Source: Ruegeria discodermiae (GTDB taxonomy: Bacteria; Pseudomonadota; Alphaproteobacteria; Rhodobacterales; Rhodobacteraceae). From it: a stretch of DNA of 64,000 bases. The stretch's first letter is position 1, and each line of letters starts with the position of its first letter. Of the stretch, positions 18,162 through 26,641 are shown in pieces. Under the pieces are notes generated by a model. The model searched no databases, had not been told where the DNA came from, and saw only the letters and a list, made by a program, of their open reading frames with translations. The position numbers and the translations under genes were made by a program. The DNA is taken from NCBI RefSeq assembly GCF_030758345.1, contig NZ_JAVAMO010000001.1, positions 682,001 through 746,000 on the forward strand. The letters run 5' to 3'.

Positions 18162-18238
18162 GCCTACGGAAACCACCCCGCCCCATTGTTACCGAGATGA
18201 GAAAGACTTAACTAACCAGCGGGCTGGACGGGATAGAC

Positions 18239-18919
18239 ATGAATACGCCATTTGACGAGGAACCCCACCGACGCCCCGGTCTGCTGGCCGGGCTGCGCGC
18301 GTCCTTTCTGACCGGCATTGTCGTCATCGCACCGGTCGGGCTGACGATCTGGCTGATCTGGAGCGTGGTCGGCTGGATCGACAGTGTGGTTCTGCCGCTG
18401 GTGCCACACACGATCCGCCCCGAGCAATATATCGGCATCAACCTGCGTGGTGTCGGCGTCATTATCTTCCTCATCTTCACGGTGTTCGTGGGATGGATCG
18501 CCAAGGGCCTCATCGGCCGTTCGCTGATTCAGATCGCCGAAAGCATGGTGGACCGGATGCCGGTGGTGCGCTCGGTCTATTCCGGCATCAAGCAAATCTC
18601 GGAAACGGTCTTCGCCCAGAGCGAGCGCAGCTTCGAGAAAGCCTGCCTCATCCAGTATCCACGCCGGGGGATCTGGGCCATCGGCTTCGTGTCGATCGCG
18701 GCCAAGGGCGAAGTGGGGCAGCGCGCCGAAACAGGCGGCCAGTTGCTGGGGGTATTTGTTCCCACGACCCCGAACCCGACCTCGGGTTTCCTGCTCTTTT
18801 TCCCCGCCGAGGACGTGATCATTCTGGACATGAGCGTTGAGGAGGCGGCCAAGCTAGTGATTTCTGCCGGGCTCGTCTATCCCAATGGCAAGGACCCGAC
18901 CCAGCCGCCTGAGGAGTGA
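18239..18919 (+). CDS. DUF502 membrane protein
   Basis: A 226-residue protein with two strong N-terminal membrane segments (about 23-50 and 70-90) and a soluble C-terminal domain. It contains the family stretches TGIVVIAPVGLTIWL, VVRSVYSGIKQ and FVPTTPNPTSG. DUF502 proteins are widespread and uncharacterised in most bacteria. It starts 77 nt after psuG and its stop abuts the convergent patatin stop with no gap. The function is unknown. Confidence 0.85.
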   Translation: MNTPFDEEPHRRPGLLAGLRASFLTGIVVIAPVGLTIWLIWSVVGWIDSVVLPLVPHTIRPEQYIGINLRGVGVIIFLIFTVFVGWIAKGLIGRSLIQIAESMVDRMPVVRSVYSGIKQISETVFAQSERSFEKACLIQYPRRGIWAIGFVSIAAKGEVGQRAETGGQLLGVFVPTTPNPTSGFLLFFPAEDVIILDMSVEEAAKLVISAGLVYPNGKDPTQPPEE

Positions 18920-19945
18920 TCAGCCGAACATCTCGGCCAGATCAACCGTACTTTGCGCGCCCAGATCGGGTTTATGCTGGCTCAGAAAGCGGTCCGCCGC
19001 CTCTCGCCCGGCAGTTTTCAACCGGTGCAGGATGGGCGGCGTCGGCACCAGTTTTGTCGCCACCGAGAGCTCGTTCATCAGATCGTCATCGGCGATCATG
19101 TGGACCAGCACCCGCTTCATTCGGCCCGCTTTCAACGTCCCTTCGGCCAACAGCCGCTGCACAAAATTGATCGCCCGCAACTCGCGAAACAGCGATGAGT
19201 TGAAGCTGATCTCGTTGATCCGGTTCTGGATCTGCTGTGGTGTCACCGGCAGTTCATCCCGCTCCAGCGGGTTGATATTGACGATCACCACATCGCTGGG
19301 CAGGTCGTCATGGAACAGCGGAAACAGCGCCGGGTTGCCGGTATAGCCACCATCCCAATAGGCCTCGTCACGTCCGGTTTTCGGATCGTGAATCTTCACC
19401 GCCTGGAACATGCTCGGCAGACAGGCCGAGGCGAGGATGGCATCGGTACTGATCTCGCCGCCCTTGAACACCCGGATCTTGCCCGAGCGCACACAGGTCG
19501 CGCAGATGAACAGATTGGGCCCGTCTTCCGCACAGACGGTTTTGTAGTCGAACCCGTCCACCACCGGTCGTAACGGGTTCGAATAGAACGGCCCATAGGC
19601 ATAAGGGGACACCATGCGCGACCAGGTATCCGCGACCGAAAACGGCAGCGAATATTCAATCGTGCGCGCCAGATGCCCGGGATCAAGCGCCGACATCCAG
19701 CCCGTGAGGCGCAGGTCATCCACCGCCCCCATCCGCGCCCAGAGCGCATCCAGATTGCGCCGCGCGCCGTCGCGCCCATCCGCCACCATACCGGACTTGA
19801 ACGCCGCGCCATTCAATGCCCCAGCCGAGGTGCCGGTGATTGCCGCCACCTCCACATCTGGCTCGTCCAGAATGCGGTCCAGCACCCCCCAGGTAAACGC
19901 CCCATGCGCCCCGCCGCCCTGCAGAGCAAGATTGATCCGTTTCAC
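18920..19945 (-). CDS. Patatin-like phospholipase/esterase
   Basis: A 341-residue patatin-fold hydrolase with a Ser-Asp dyad. The oxyanion loop is GGGAHGAF (10-17), the nucleophile is Ser40 in GTSAG, and the aspartate is Asp198 in DGGYTG. A C-terminal extension of about 130 residues follows the catalytic core. Such proteins hydrolyse acyl esters. It lies 58 nt downstream of bdhA on the same strand, a pairing that suggests a role with 3-hydroxybutyrate or polyhydroxybutyrate metabolism, which is inference. The start is GTG 19945 with AGGAG 8 nt upstream. Confidence 0.85.
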   Translation of the reverse strand: MKRINLALQGGGAHGAFTWGVLDRILDEPDVEVAAITGTSAGALNGAAFKSGMVADGRDGARRNLDALWARMGAVDDLRLTGWMSALDPGHLARTIEYSLPFSVADTWSRMVSPYAYGPFYSNPLRPVVDGFDYKTVCAEDGPNLFICATCVRSGKIRVFKGGEISTDAILASACLPSMFQAVKIHDPKTGRDEAYWDGGYTGNPALFPLFHDDLPSDVVIVNINPLERDELPVTPQQIQNRINEISFNSSLFRELRAINFVQRLLAEGTLKAGRMKRVLVHMIADDDLMNELSVATKLVPTPPILHRLKTAGREAADRFLSQHKPDLGAQSTVDLAEMFG

Positions 19946-20003
19946 CTGATCCGCTCCTTCATCTGATCAGACATACCGCAGGAGGCTGGCGCCTCACCCC
20001 GGA

Positions 20004-20777
20004 TCACAACGCGGTCCAGCCGCCATCCACTGAAATCGTGGTCCCGGTGATCTGCGCAGCGGCATCCGAGCACAGGAACACGGTGGTGCCGCCCAGCTGT
20101 TCCACGGTGGCAAACTCTTTAGAGGGCTGACGCTCCAGCATCACCTTCTTCACCACCTCGTCCCGCCCCATATTGTATTTCTCCATCGTGTCGGGAATCT
20201 GCGCCTCGACCAGCGGGGTCAGCACATAGCCGGGGCAGATGGCATTTGCCGTAATCGGTTCCTGCGCGGTCTCCAGCGCGACGCTCTTGGTCATGCCCAC
20301 GACGCCATGCTTGGCCGCAATATAGGCCGTTTTGAAGGGCGATGCGGTCAGCCCGTGGGCAGAGGCGATATTGACCACCCTGCCCCAACCAGCCGCACGC
20401 ATCATCGGCAGAGCAGCAGCGGTCGTATGAAAGGCCGAGCTCATGTTGATCGCGATGATCGCCTCCCATTTGTCGACCGGAAACTCATCGATCGGGGCGA
20501 CATGCTGAATGCCTGCATTATTCACCAGGATATCGCAGGACCCCGCCTGCGCGATCAGGTCACGGCACTCCTCCCCTTTCGACATGTCCGCCTTGATATA
20601 GCGCGCCTTTGTGCCGGTCTCCTCGGCGATCTGGCGCGCCAGCGCGTGATCCTCATCCCGGTCGGTGAAAGAGTTCAGAACCACGTCCGCGCCCGCGCGC
20701 GCCAGTTCCCAAGCAATCCCCAGCCCGATGCCGGAATTCGATCCGGTGATCACGGCGGTTTTTCCCGATAAGGTCAT
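20004..20777 (-). CDS. bdhA: D-3-hydroxybutyrate dehydrogenase
   Basis: A 257-residue SDR enzyme that interconverts 3-hydroxybutyrate and acetoacetate with NAD+. It has TGSNSGIG (11-18), VNNAGIQHV, the catalytic Ser in NIASAHGL, YIAAK, and the C-terminal QITGTTISVDGGWTA. The IQHV and KTAYIAAKHG stretches are typical of BdhA rather than generic SDRs. It is the first gene of an operon with the patatin-like protein. Upstream lie four TGCA tetramers within 45 bp and, further up, a leftward promoter/terminator unit that may be an sRNA or its own leader. Confidence 0.9.
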   Translation of the reverse strand: MTLSGKTAVITGSNSGIGLGIAWELARAGADVVLNSFTDRDEDHALARQIAEETGTKARYIKADMSKGEECRDLIAQAGSCDILVNNAGIQHVAPIDEFPVDKWEAIIAINMSSAFHTTAAALPMMRAAGWGRVVNIASAHGLTASPFKTAYIAAKHGVVGMTKSVALETAQEPITANAICPGYVLTPLVEAQIPDTMEKYNMGRDEVVKKVMLERQPSKEFATVEQLGGTTVFLCSDAAAQITGTTISVDGGWTAL

Positions 20778-20985
20778 GGTTCATCCTCTTATGCATCCAA
20801 TCCGATTGCGATGCAGCCTGCCATGCTGCAGTTGCAAAGAAAACGGGGAAGTTGCGGCGCGCTGTGACCCGGCCTCAAGAAGACAGGCGGGTTCCTGCGC
20901 AGCCTGACAATATGCCGCAAAATCAAACGACAAATCCGGGCTATATGGGTTTACCAGTCAAGTCTGCCCGGATGCCAGCACGGCG

Positions 20986-21014
20986 AAAAAAAACGCCCGC
21001 ACGAAGCGGGCGTT
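20986..21014 (-). terminator. Intrinsic terminator on minus strand
   Basis: A perfect 9-bp stem, AACGCCCGC / GCGGGCGTT (20992-21000 and 21006-21014), has a 5-nt loop. Read leftward it is followed by a run of eight U. Read rightward there is no U-run, so the direction is clear. Confidence 0.8.
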
Positions 21015-21061
21015 AAGTTATTGAGGCAGGTTTCATACAGGCAAGAAACCTATCGAGCAGT
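20986..21061 (-). ncRNA. Candidate small RNA or attenuated bdhA leader, about 76 nt
   Basis: On the minus strand, a promoter-like pair (21068-21096) is followed by about 76 nt ending in an intrinsic terminator (20986-21014). Between them lies a second hairpin, AGGTTTC / GAAACCT in RNA sense (21045-21051 and 21028-21034), with a 10-nt loop. No minus-strand protein gene ends here, so the terminator has no other obvious client. Transcription heads toward bdhA, whose start is about 210 nt beyond, so a stand-alone sRNA and a premature-termination leader are both possible. No match to a named RNA family was recognised. Confidence 0.6.
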
Positions 21062-21067
21062 GACCCC

Positions 21068-21096
21068 TTTATAAGCAATTCCGCTGCGGCATCCAA
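21068..21096 (-). promoter_or_regulatory. Minus-strand sigma70-type promoter of the sRNA/leader
   Basis: Read leftward, TTGGAT (21096-21091) and TATAAA (21073-21068) are separated by 17 nt, predicting a start near 21061. The spacing is ideal. Confidence 0.55.
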
Positions 21097-21105
21097 GCTA
21101 AAAGT

Positions 21106-21134
21106 TTGAAAAGACGTGAATCCATCGCTACGCT
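21106..21134 (+). promoter_or_regulatory. Promoter of the peptide-binding protein gene
   Basis: TTGAAA (21106-21111) and TACGCT (21129-21134) are separated by 17 nt, 42 nt upstream of the ATG at 21177. Its -35 lies back to back with that of the leftward sRNA/leader promoter, 9 bp apart. Confidence 0.5.
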
Positions 21135-21176
21135 CAAAGCATAACAAAATAAGGCCAGAGCAGGATTGTTGCTAAA

Positions 21177-22994
21177 ATGCTACAGGATATCGCCCCCCGG
21201 ATACGTGCGGTAAGTGCCGGAATCGGCCTGATTTTTGCTGCACAACTTGCGCTTGCAGAATCGGCCCATGGCATAGCTATGTATGGTGCCCCCGAGCTGC
21301 CACCGGATTTTGTGTCGCTCCCCTATGCCAACCCCGAGGCGCCCAAGGGCGGGCGCGTTGTCTTTGGCAATACCGGTGGTTTCGACAGTCTCAATCCGTT
21401 TGTGCAGAAAGGCACCGTTCCGTGGCAATTGCGGTTCTGGACCCACGAGAGTCTGATGGGCCGCTCTTTTGATGAACCCTTCACGCTTTACGGTCTGCTG
21501 GCCGAATCGGTCGAGACCGATCCGGACCGCACATGGGTCGAATTCACCCTGCGGGAGGAGGCCCGATTCTCTGATGGCAGCCCGGTCACGGTCGAGGATG
21601 TGATCTGGTCCTATGAGACATTGGGCAACGAAGGCCACCTGCGCTATCGCGGGCTCTGGGACAAGATCGCCGGTATCGAGGAGACCGGGCCGCGCAAGGT
21701 GCGCATCACCTTCAATGTCGAGGATCGCGAGCTTGCCCTGATCACCGGGATGCGCCCGATCCTGCAAAAGGCGCAATGGGAGGGCAAGGATTTCGCCGCG
21801 GCGCAGCTGCAGGATATCCCCATCGGCTCGGGCGCCTATGTGATCGACAGCTATGAGGCGGGCCGCTTTGTCAATTTCAAACGCAACCCGGAGTATTGGG
21901 GCGCAGACATCCCCTTCCGGCGCGGTACGATGAATTATGATGAGATGCGGCTGGAATTCTTCGGCGACCAGACCGTGCTGTTCGAGGCCTTCAAGGCAGG
22001 CCAGCTATCAGCCGTGCGCGAGTTCAACGCAGACAAATGGGCCACGCAATACAACTTCCCCGCCGTGCAGCGCGGCGATGTGGTGAAAACGGAAATCCCG
22101 CATCTGAAACCCTCGGGCATCACCGGCTTTGTGATGAACACCCGCAAACCGCCCTTCGATGACTGGCGCGTGCGCGAGGCGCTGATGCATGCGTTCAACT
22201 TCGAATTCATCAACGACACGATCACCGGCGGCGCGCAGCCACGCATCACTTCGTATTTCTCGGGCTCGGAGCTTGCTTTGCAGCCCGGCCCCGCAGGAGA
22301 GGCGGTGCGCGCGTTACTGGAACCCTTCGCCGATGAACTGTTGCCCGGCGCGTTGGAAGGCTACGACCTGCCCCAAAGCGATGGCAGTGAGCGCAACCGC
22401 CGCAACATCCGCGCTGCAACCGCATTGCTGGAAGAGGCCGGATGGACCGTTACCGATGGCGTGCTACAGGACGCAAACGGGACACCGTTGCACTTCAACA
22501 TCCTGATCAGTCAGGGGGATAAGGAAAGCGAAACCGCGATCGAGATCTTTGCCCGCGCGCTTGAGAGGTTGGGCATCGTGATCGCCGCCGAGAAGGTGGA
22601 TGATGCGCAATTCACCTCGCGCACCAATGAGCTCGATTTCGACATGACCTATTACCGGCGGGCCCTATCGCTGTCGCCGGGCAATGAACAGAAGCTCTAT
22701 TGGGGCAGCGAAAACGCCCACACGCCGGGTACGCGCAACCTGATGGGCGTGTCCTCACCCGCCGTAGACGCCATGATCGAACACATGCTGACCGCGACCT
22801 CGCGCGAGGATTTCATCGCCGCAACCCGCGCGCTTGACCGTCTCCTGATCTCGGGGCGCTATGTGATCCCGTTCTGGAATTTCGACGTCGGGCGCATCGC
22901 CCATGTCAAAGAGATGAAATTTCCCGAGGCGCTGCCAATTTATGGCGACGGGCCGCAATACATGCCCGATGTCTGGTGGTATGAGGCCAACTGA
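21177..22994 (+). CDS. ABC transporter extracellular solute-binding protein, family 5 (peptide/YejA-like)
   Basis: A 605-residue periplasmic binding protein with a signal peptide (about 1-27). The SBP_bac_5 fold shows in the N-terminal GGFDSLNPF, the FTLREEARFSDGSPVTVEDV stretch, and FKRNPEYWG. The length and the sequence near DDWRVREALMHAFNFEF resemble YejA-type oligopeptide/microcin-uptake binding proteins. No permease or ATPase gene is adjacent, so it is an orphan that must work with a transporter encoded elsewhere. AGGA lies 11 nt before the start. Confidence 0.88.
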   Translation: MLQDIAPRIRAVSAGIGLIFAAQLALAESAHGIAMYGAPELPPDFVSLPYANPEAPKGGRVVFGNTGGFDSLNPFVQKGTVPWQLRFWTHESLMGRSFDEPFTLYGLLAESVETDPDRTWVEFTLREEARFSDGSPVTVEDVIWSYETLGNEGHLRYRGLWDKIAGIEETGPRKVRITFNVEDRELALITGMRPILQKAQWEGKDFAAAQLQDIPIGSGAYVIDSYEAGRFVNFKRNPEYWGADIPFRRGTMNYDEMRLEFFGDQTVLFEAFKAGQLSAVREFNADKWATQYNFPAVQRGDVVKTEIPHLKPSGITGFVMNTRKPPFDDWRVREALMHAFNFEFINDTITGGAQPRITSYFSGSELALQPGPAGEAVRALLEPFADELLPGALEGYDLPQSDGSERNRRNIRAATALLEEAGWTVTDGVLQDANGTPLHFNILISQGDKESETAIEIFARALERLGIVIAAEKVDDAQFTSRTNELDFDMTYYRRALSLSPGNEQKLYWGSENAHTPGTRNLMGVSSPAVDAMIEHMLTATSREDFIAATRALDRLLISGRYVIPFWNFDVGRIAHVKEMKFPEALPIYGDGPQYMPDVWWYEAN

Positions 22995-23026
22995 GCGACC
23001 CGAATCGAGTCCATCGGAGGCATGAC

Positions 23027-23704
23027 GTGACCGCCCGCAAGCTATTCGCCGAGTTCTTCGGCACCGCCTTCCTGCTGATCGGTGTCGTGGGCTCGGGCAT
23101 CATGGCGCAGACACTGTCAGACGGGAATATCGCGCTGGCGCTTCTGGCCAATGCGATTGCCACCGGCTGTATCCTGTTTGCGATCATCACCACGCTTGGC
23201 CCGATCTCTGGCGCGCATTTCAATCCCGCCGTCACGCTGGCCTTTGCCCTGCGCGGGGAACATGCCTGGAAAGATGTCGCGCCTTATGTGGCCGTACAGA
23301 TCATCGGCGCGATTATCGGCGTCTGGGCCGCGCATCTGATGTTCGACCTGCCGGTGCTGCAAGCCTCGACCACCATGCATCGCAGCGGCGGCGCGCAGTG
23401 GTTTTCCGAGGTCATCGCAACGCTCGGCCTGGTCTTCGTGATCTTCGGCGGCGTGCGGCACAGGCCCGATGCGGTGCCGCCTTTGGTCGGCCTCTATATC
23501 ACCGGGGCATACTGGTTCACCTCATCCACCAGCTTCGCCAACCCGGCGGTCACCATCGCGCGCGGGTTTACCGACACGTTTGCGGGTATCTATCCCGGCC
23601 ATATCGCGATGTTCATCCTGATGCAGATCATCTCCGTTTTCATCGGCCATGTGGTGCTGAACTGGCTCTTTGCCGCAGATGAGAGCAAAGGCCCTAACAG
23701 CTGA
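23027..23704 (+). CDS. Aquaporin-like MIP family channel
   Basis: A 225-residue six-helix channel with both NPA boxes, FNPAVT (66-68) and ANPAVTIAR (172-174), and the selectivity-filter Arg179. The sequence resembles the AqpS/AqpZ-like group, some of which carry arsenite or other neutral solutes. No ars genes are nearby, so water, glycerol or another small solute is equally possible. The start is GTG 23027 with GGAGG 7 nt upstream; an ATG at 23022 is out of frame. It lies 32 nt after the peptide-binding protein gene and may be co-transcribed. Confidence 0.85.
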   Translation: MTARKLFAEFFGTAFLLIGVVGSGIMAQTLSDGNIALALLANAIATGCILFAIITTLGPISGAHFNPAVTLAFALRGEHAWKDVAPYVAVQIIGAIIGVWAAHLMFDLPVLQASTTMHRSGGAQWFSEVIATLGLVFVIFGGVRHRPDAVPPLVGLYITGAYWFTSSTSFANPAVTIARGFTDTFAGIYPGHIAMFILMQIISVFIGHVVLNWLFAADESKGPNS

Positions 23705-23710
23705 CCCGGC

Positions 23711-24334
23711 TCAGGCCAGCGACGTCACCCAGAGGATCGTCGCATCCTCGTCGCTGACCGACACCACGTTATGCCCCATCGTGGCATCGTAATAGGCGCT
23801 GTCGCCGCGGCGCATTTCGACCGGCTCGTAGAACTCGGTGTAAAGACGGACCACCCCGGTCAGCACGTAGAGAAATTCCTCGCCGTCATGGCGCACCCAG
23901 CCGTCGAACTCCTCCATCGTCCGCGCCCGGACCCGCGCGCGATAGGGCAGCATCTGTTTCTTGGTCAGGGCACCGGCCAGCAGCTCATGTTCATAGGTGG
24001 CGGTGGCATGTTCCGACCCTTCGCCGGATTTGGTGATCGACATGCGCCCGTTGACCTGCCCCTTTTCCGGCTGGGTGAATAGCTGCGGCACCGAAATGCG
24101 CAGCCCCACCGCAAGCTTCTTGAGCGCGTCATAGGTGGGCGACATCTGCCCGTTCTCGATCTTGCTGAGCGTCGAACGCGCCAGACCCGCCTGATTGGCC
24201 GCCTGTTCCAGCGTCCAGTCCTGCGCCTTACGCAGCTCGCGCACCCGCGCGCCCAGATCCAGCGGTTCCGAGCTTTCCTCGGTCCCGTTTTCGCGAGCGA
24301 TGCGGATCAGCGATGTGGGGTCATGCGGTTTCAT
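23711..24334 (-). CDS. XRE-family regulator with C-terminal cupin domain
   Basis: A 207-residue transcription factor. A Cro/C1-type helix-turn-helix covers about 28-85 (LEQAANQAGLARSTLSKIENGQMSPT), and a small cupin domain covers about 120-205 (DGEEFLYVLTGVVRLY, MRRGDSAYYDATMGHNV). Such proteins sense small ligands and usually control adjacent catabolic or transport genes. It is divergent from the acyl-CoA ligase gene with 64 nt between the starts, so that gene is the likely target. ATG 24334 is chosen because the longer frame to 24400 would overlap the divergent gene. Confidence 0.87.
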   Translation of the reverse strand: MKPHDPTSLIRIARENGTEESSEPLDLGARVRELRKAQDWTLEQAANQAGLARSTLSKIENGQMSPTYDALKKLAVGLRISVPQLFTQPEKGQVNGRMSITKSGEGSEHATATYEHELLAGALTKKQMLPYRARVRARTMEEFDGWVRHDGEEFLYVLTGVVRLYTEFYEPVEMRRGDSAYYDATMGHNVVSVSDEDATILWVTSLA

Positions 24335-24398
24335 GGCGCCTGTATAGGAGCCGCGCACGCCGCTTGCAACGCGCGCCCGCGCAAGATAGCCAAACGTC

Positions 24399-25907
24399 AT
24401 GCTAGCAATCTTCGATCAGGGGCCGCCGCCGCCCTGCCCGACCCCGTTCAACCTTGCCGCTTTTGTGATGCGCCAAGCGCAGGCACTGCCCGACAAGGTG
24501 GCGCTGTCCGTACTGGGCGCGCAGGACTGGACCTATGGCCAGTTGGAGGGCGCCATTCGCGGCACCGGCACCGGCCTGCTGGATCGCGGTATCCAGCCCG
24601 GAGAGATCGTTCTGATGCGGCTCGGCAATACGGTCGATTTCCCGATCGCCTATCTCGGTGCCATCGCCGCCGGGATCGTGCCGTTGCCCACCTCGTCACA
24701 ACTGACCGAAGCGGAAACCGCCAAGATCATCACCGATCTCTCCCCGGCGGCGGTGCTGCGCGACCCACAGGTCGCCTGTGCGCACCATGAGCGGACCTTG
24801 ATGCTGGCTGATCTGCAGGCCATGCGCAGCCTGCCGCCCGCCGCCTATGACATGGGCGATCCGGATCGGATGGCATATGTGGTCTATACCTCGGGCACAT
24901 CCGGCACACCTCATGCGGTGGCCCATGCCCATCGCGCCATCTGGGCACGGCAGATGATGGTCGAAGGCTGGTATGGCCTCACGCAGGAAGACCGCCTGTG
25001 CCATGCCGGTGCGTTCAACTGGACCTATACGCTGGGCACCGGGCTGATGGATCCCTGGGCCATCGGTGGCACCGCGCTGATCCCCGCCGCCGGAACCGCG
25101 CCAGAGCAGTTGCCCACACTTTTACGCGATCACAAGGCGACGATTTTTGCTGCGGCTCCCGGCGTTTACCGCAAGCTCTTGCAGCGGGGGGAAATGCCGG
25201 ACCTGCCCGATCTGCGCCACGGGCTCTGCGCCGGGGAAAAGCTCTCGCCCGCACTCCACGAGCGCTGGAATACGACCACAGGGACCGAGCTTTATGAGGC
25301 CTATGGCATGTCCGAATGCTCGACCTTCATCTCCGCCTGCCCTGGTCATCCGGCCAGCGGTGATGTCCTGGGCAGGCCTCAGAAAGGCCGCCGGATGGCG
25401 ATGCTGGGCGAAAGCGGACCGGTTGGGATCGGTGAGGAAGGCACAATCGCCATCCATCGCTCTGATCCAGGCCTGATGCTGGGCTATCTGAACGCGCCCG
25501 AGCAGACCAGGGCGCGGTTTCAGGGCGAGTGGTTTCTGACCGGCGATCAGGGCGTGATGCAGGAAGATGGCAGCATCGCCTATCTGGGCCGCAATGACGA
25601 CATGATGAATGCGGGTGGCTACCGGGTGTCGCCGGTCGAGGTCGAAGCGGTACTGAACCGCCATCCGGGCATCACCCAGTCCGGTGCTGCTGCTGTTGAG
25701 GTCAAACCCGACACGTTCATCATCGCCGCCTTCTATACCGGCCCCGAGGCACTGGACGAAACAGCCCTGCAGACCTATGTCGAAACCCGGCTCGCCCGGT
25801 ACAAGCAACCGCGCGCCTATATTCACCTGTCCGAGCTGCCCATGGGCGGCAATGGCAAGCTTCTCCGCCGCGCGCTGCCTGCGCTTTTCAAGGTACCGAC
25901 CTCATGA
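24399..25907 (+). CDS. AMP-forming acyl-CoA synthetase/ligase (class I adenylate-forming)
   Basis: A 502-residue ANL-superfamily enzyme. It shows the phosphate loop YTSGTSGTPHAV (the usual Lys of this loop is His), AYGMSE, FLTGDQG, GGYRVSPVEVE and the catalytic C-terminal Lys in GGNGKLL. These enzymes activate a carboxylate to an acyl-adenylate and transfer it to CoA. The overall sequence is nearest to aromatic or short-chain acyl ligases such as benzoate-CoA ligase, but the substrate is not known. The stop overlaps the start of the DsbA-like gene by 4 nt. Confidence 0.85.
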   Translation: MLAIFDQGPPPPCPTPFNLAAFVMRQAQALPDKVALSVLGAQDWTYGQLEGAIRGTGTGLLDRGIQPGEIVLMRLGNTVDFPIAYLGAIAAGIVPLPTSSQLTEAETAKIITDLSPAAVLRDPQVACAHHERTLMLADLQAMRSLPPAAYDMGDPDRMAYVVYTSGTSGTPHAVAHAHRAIWARQMMVEGWYGLTQEDRLCHAGAFNWTYTLGTGLMDPWAIGGTALIPAAGTAPEQLPTLLRDHKATIFAAAPGVYRKLLQRGEMPDLPDLRHGLCAGEKLSPALHERWNTTTGTELYEAYGMSECSTFISACPGHPASGDVLGRPQKGRRMAMLGESGPVGIGEEGTIAIHRSDPGLMLGYLNAPEQTRARFQGEWFLTGDQGVMQEDGSIAYLGRNDDMMNAGGYRVSPVEVEAVLNRHPGITQSGAAAVEVKPDTFIIAAFYTGPEALDETALQTYVETRLARYKQPRAYIHLSELPMGGNGKLLRRALPALFKVPTS

Positions 25908-26563
25908 CCCAGACCACCGTCAAGCTCGATATCATGTCCGACCCGATCTGCCCCTGGTGCTATATCGGCAAGACGCATCTGGATAAGGCGCTGGCCTCGG
26001 TGCCCGACCATCCCTTTGTCATCGAATGGCATCCGTTCCAGTTGAACCCCGATATGCCCGCCGGGGGCATGGATCGCCGCGCCTATCTGGAAGGCAAGTT
26101 CGGCGGCAAGGACGGCGCGGTCAAAGCTTATGCGCCCGTGGTCGAGCATGCCGAACAGGCGGGTCTGAAGATCAATTTCGACGCCATGAAACGCACCCCC
26201 AATACGATGGACGCCCATCGGCTGATCCATTGGGCGGGGATCGAAGGCAAGCAGACACAGGCCGTGGACGCGCTGTTCAAGGCCTATTTCGTTGATGGGC
26301 GCGATATCGGTGACCACGAGGTGCTGGCGGATATCGCGGACGGAATCGGCATGGATGCCTCGGTGGTCTTGAAACTGCTGCAATCGGAGGCCGATCGCGA
26401 AGATATCGCCGCACGCGACACCCATTCGCGCAAGATGGGTGTGAACTCGGTGCCGACCTTCATCGTGGCCAGCCAGCACGCGGTTCCCGGCGCGCAACCG
26501 CCTGAACTGTGGGAAAAGGTCATCCAAGACATCAAGTCTCAGCTTGAAACCGGGGCTGCGTAA
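25904..26563 (+). CDS. DsbA family oxidoreductase (FrnE-like)
   Basis: A 219-residue thioredoxin-fold protein with the active site CPWC (Cys16, Cys19) and the cis-proline loop VNSVPTF. There is no signal peptide, so it is cytoplasmic like FrnE and 2-hydroxychromene-2-carboxylate isomerase relatives. FrnE-type proteins act as disulphide isomerases or glutathione-dependent isomerases. Its start overlaps the ligase stop in ATGA, so the two are translationally coupled and may serve one catabolic step. Confidence 0.88.
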   Translation: MTQTTVKLDIMSDPICPWCYIGKTHLDKALASVPDHPFVIEWHPFQLNPDMPAGGMDRRAYLEGKFGGKDGAVKAYAPVVEHAEQAGLKINFDAMKRTPNTMDAHRLIHWAGIEGKQTQAVDALFKAYFVDGRDIGDHEVLADIADGIGMDASVVLKLLQSEADREDIAARDTHSRKMGVNSVPTFIVASQHAVPGAQPPELWEKVIQDIKSQLETGAA

Positions 26564-26641
26564 GAGCACAAGGCTTGTGCGATTACGTCTATGGCTCTGA
26601 TCCCATCCGCGTGATAGCGCGGGCGGAGAAGGAGCCTTGGA

